Translations under genes and position numbers: made by a program | Source: Rostratula benghalensis | Taxonomy: Eukaryota > Chordata > Aves > Charadriiformes > Rostratulidae | Direction of reading: 5' to 3' | Assembly (NCBI GenBank): GCA_013399305.1 | Contig: VXAI01000038.1 | Coordinates: forward strand, 3,048,639-3,112,638 | DNA: 64,000 bases | Shown: positions 63,160-64,000 of the stretch, piece by piece | How positions within the stretch are numbered: position 1 is the first letter of the stretch | Layout: every line of letters begins with the position of its first letter | The notes under the pieces: generated by a model | The model's input: the letters and a program-made list of their open reading frames with translations, nothing else | The model's database searches: none | What the model was told of the DNA's origin: nothing

Positions 63160-64000
63160 CAACTTCGACATCATTTCCCACAGCATTCTCCTGCAGAAAC
63201 TGGCTGATCGTGACTTGGATGGGTATAGGCTTCACTGGGCTAAAAACTGGCTGGGTGGTCGGGCCCAAAGAGATGTGGTGCATTGAGTGCAGTTGATGGC
63301 TGGTCACAAACAGTGTTCTCCAGGGAGAACTGGGACCAGCTGGTCAGTACTGGGACCAGTTCTGTTCAATAACTTTATCAACAGCCTGGATGAGGGAATC
63401 AAGTGCACCCTCATTAAGTTTGCAGACAACACCAAGTTGGGTGGAAATTTTCATCTGCCTGAGGACAGAAAGGCTCTACAGAGTTATGTGGATTAGCTAG
63501 ATCGATGGGCTGAGGTCAATGGCATGAGGTACCACCAGGCCAAGTACCGGGTCTCACATATGGGTCACAACAACCCCATAAAGCACTACAGGCTTGGGTA
63601 AGTGGCTGGAGAGCTGCCTGGCAGAAAAGGACCTGGGGTTGTTGGCTGACAACCGTCTGAATATGAGCCAGCAGGGTGCCCAGGTGGCCAAGAAAGCTGA
63701 CAGCATCCTTGCCTGTATCAGGAACAGTGTGGCCAGCAGAACTATTGTTATAGTTACTGTACCGCTGTACTTGGCAACGGTAAGGCTGCACCTCGAGTAG
63801 TGTGGTCAGTTTCGGGCCCCAAGTTTTGGACATTGAGGTCATGCAGCTTGTTCAGAGAAGGGCAAAAAAGCTGGTGTGGGGTCTAGAGCACAACAGTTAC
63901 AAGGAGCAGCTGAGGGAGCTAGGGTTTTTCAGCCTTCAGAGAAGAAGGCTAAGGGGAGACCTTATTGCTCCCTACAACTACCTGAAAAGAGACTGTAGTG
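63160..64000 (+). mobile_element. CR1 LINE, reverse transcriptase part (plus), runs off the window
   Basis: Decayed ORF2 starts in the RT domain at FDIISHSILLQKL (from about 63165). It continues through [26 protein letters not shown] and the catalytic-box region [10 protein letters not shown], where the second aspartate of the FADD box is replaced by asparagine. Next come [19 protein letters not shown] and [13 protein letters not shown], and then 'ctgagggagctagggtttttcagcctt' near the end. Stops break the frame at 63284-63286 (TGA) and 63494-63496 (TAG), a frameshift lies between 63496 and 63594, and a TAG replaces the Tyr codon of the LEYC motif near 63800. The copy is 5'-truncated within the RT domain and its 3' end is outside the window. 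It belongs to a different CR1 lineage from the 44361 copy, judging by the peptide wording; this is a weak inference. Confidence 0.96.

Noticed and set aside
63516..63842. 108-codon minus-strand frame
   Set aside because: It is antisense to CR1 ORF2 and carries no motif of its own.
1..64000. Endogenous retrovirus or solo LTR, CRISPR array, tRNA or rRNA genes
   Set aside because: I saw no paired LTR ends with a primer-binding site, no gag/pol/env peptides, no regularly spaced repeats and no tRNA-like cloverleaf boxes. An old diverged solo LTR could escape reading by eye.

Overview
The window reads as a gene-poor stretch of bird nuclear DNA. Base composition is AT-rich, no operon-like or exon-like coding layout appears on either strand, and every interspersed repeat I recognise is a CR1 LINE, the dominant retrotransposon of birds (CR1 also occurs in crocodilians and turtles, which I cannot exclude). 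Recognised repeats cover only about 5% of the sequence, which also fits a bird. One ambiguous base (N) at 11748 marks this as an assembly sequence.

Layout. CR1 copies lie at about 1373-1563 (minus), 12256-12501 (plus), 16398-17922 (plus, the longest, running from the linker upstream of the reverse transcriptase to the 3' end), 44361-44898 (minus, with an intact 152-codon stretch of the ORF2 C-terminus), 54367-54546 (minus), 60237-60270 (minus, a sliver of the 3' end) and 63160-64000 (plus, reverse transcriptase, running off the window). All are 5'-truncated and none can code for a working element. Between them lies single-copy-looking AT-rich DNA with A/T homopolymers, one (TA)n tract and a short GC-rich, CpG-containing patch at about 42245-42370.

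No host protein-coding exon, tRNA, rRNA, CRISPR array or viral gene could be supported. The longest non-transposon reading frames (168 codons at 10885-11391 minus; 132 codons at 8020-8418 plus) match no family I know. The window may be intergenic or lie inside a large intron.

The most unusual structure is a set of perfect short inverted repeats outside the CR1 copies: an 18-bp/4-nt/18-bp hairpin at 60662-60701, a 12-bp hairpin at 45052-45080, a 10-bp hairpin at 50120-50146, a 22-bp palindrome at 51470-51491, and chained hairpins at 53846-53890 and 61610-61663. Several stretches (42380-42850, 47040-47600, 49090-49660, 53390-53680) look by eye like candidate conserved non-coding or enhancer sequence, but only a multi-bird alignment could establish that. 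I found no clear evidence of a new biological system.
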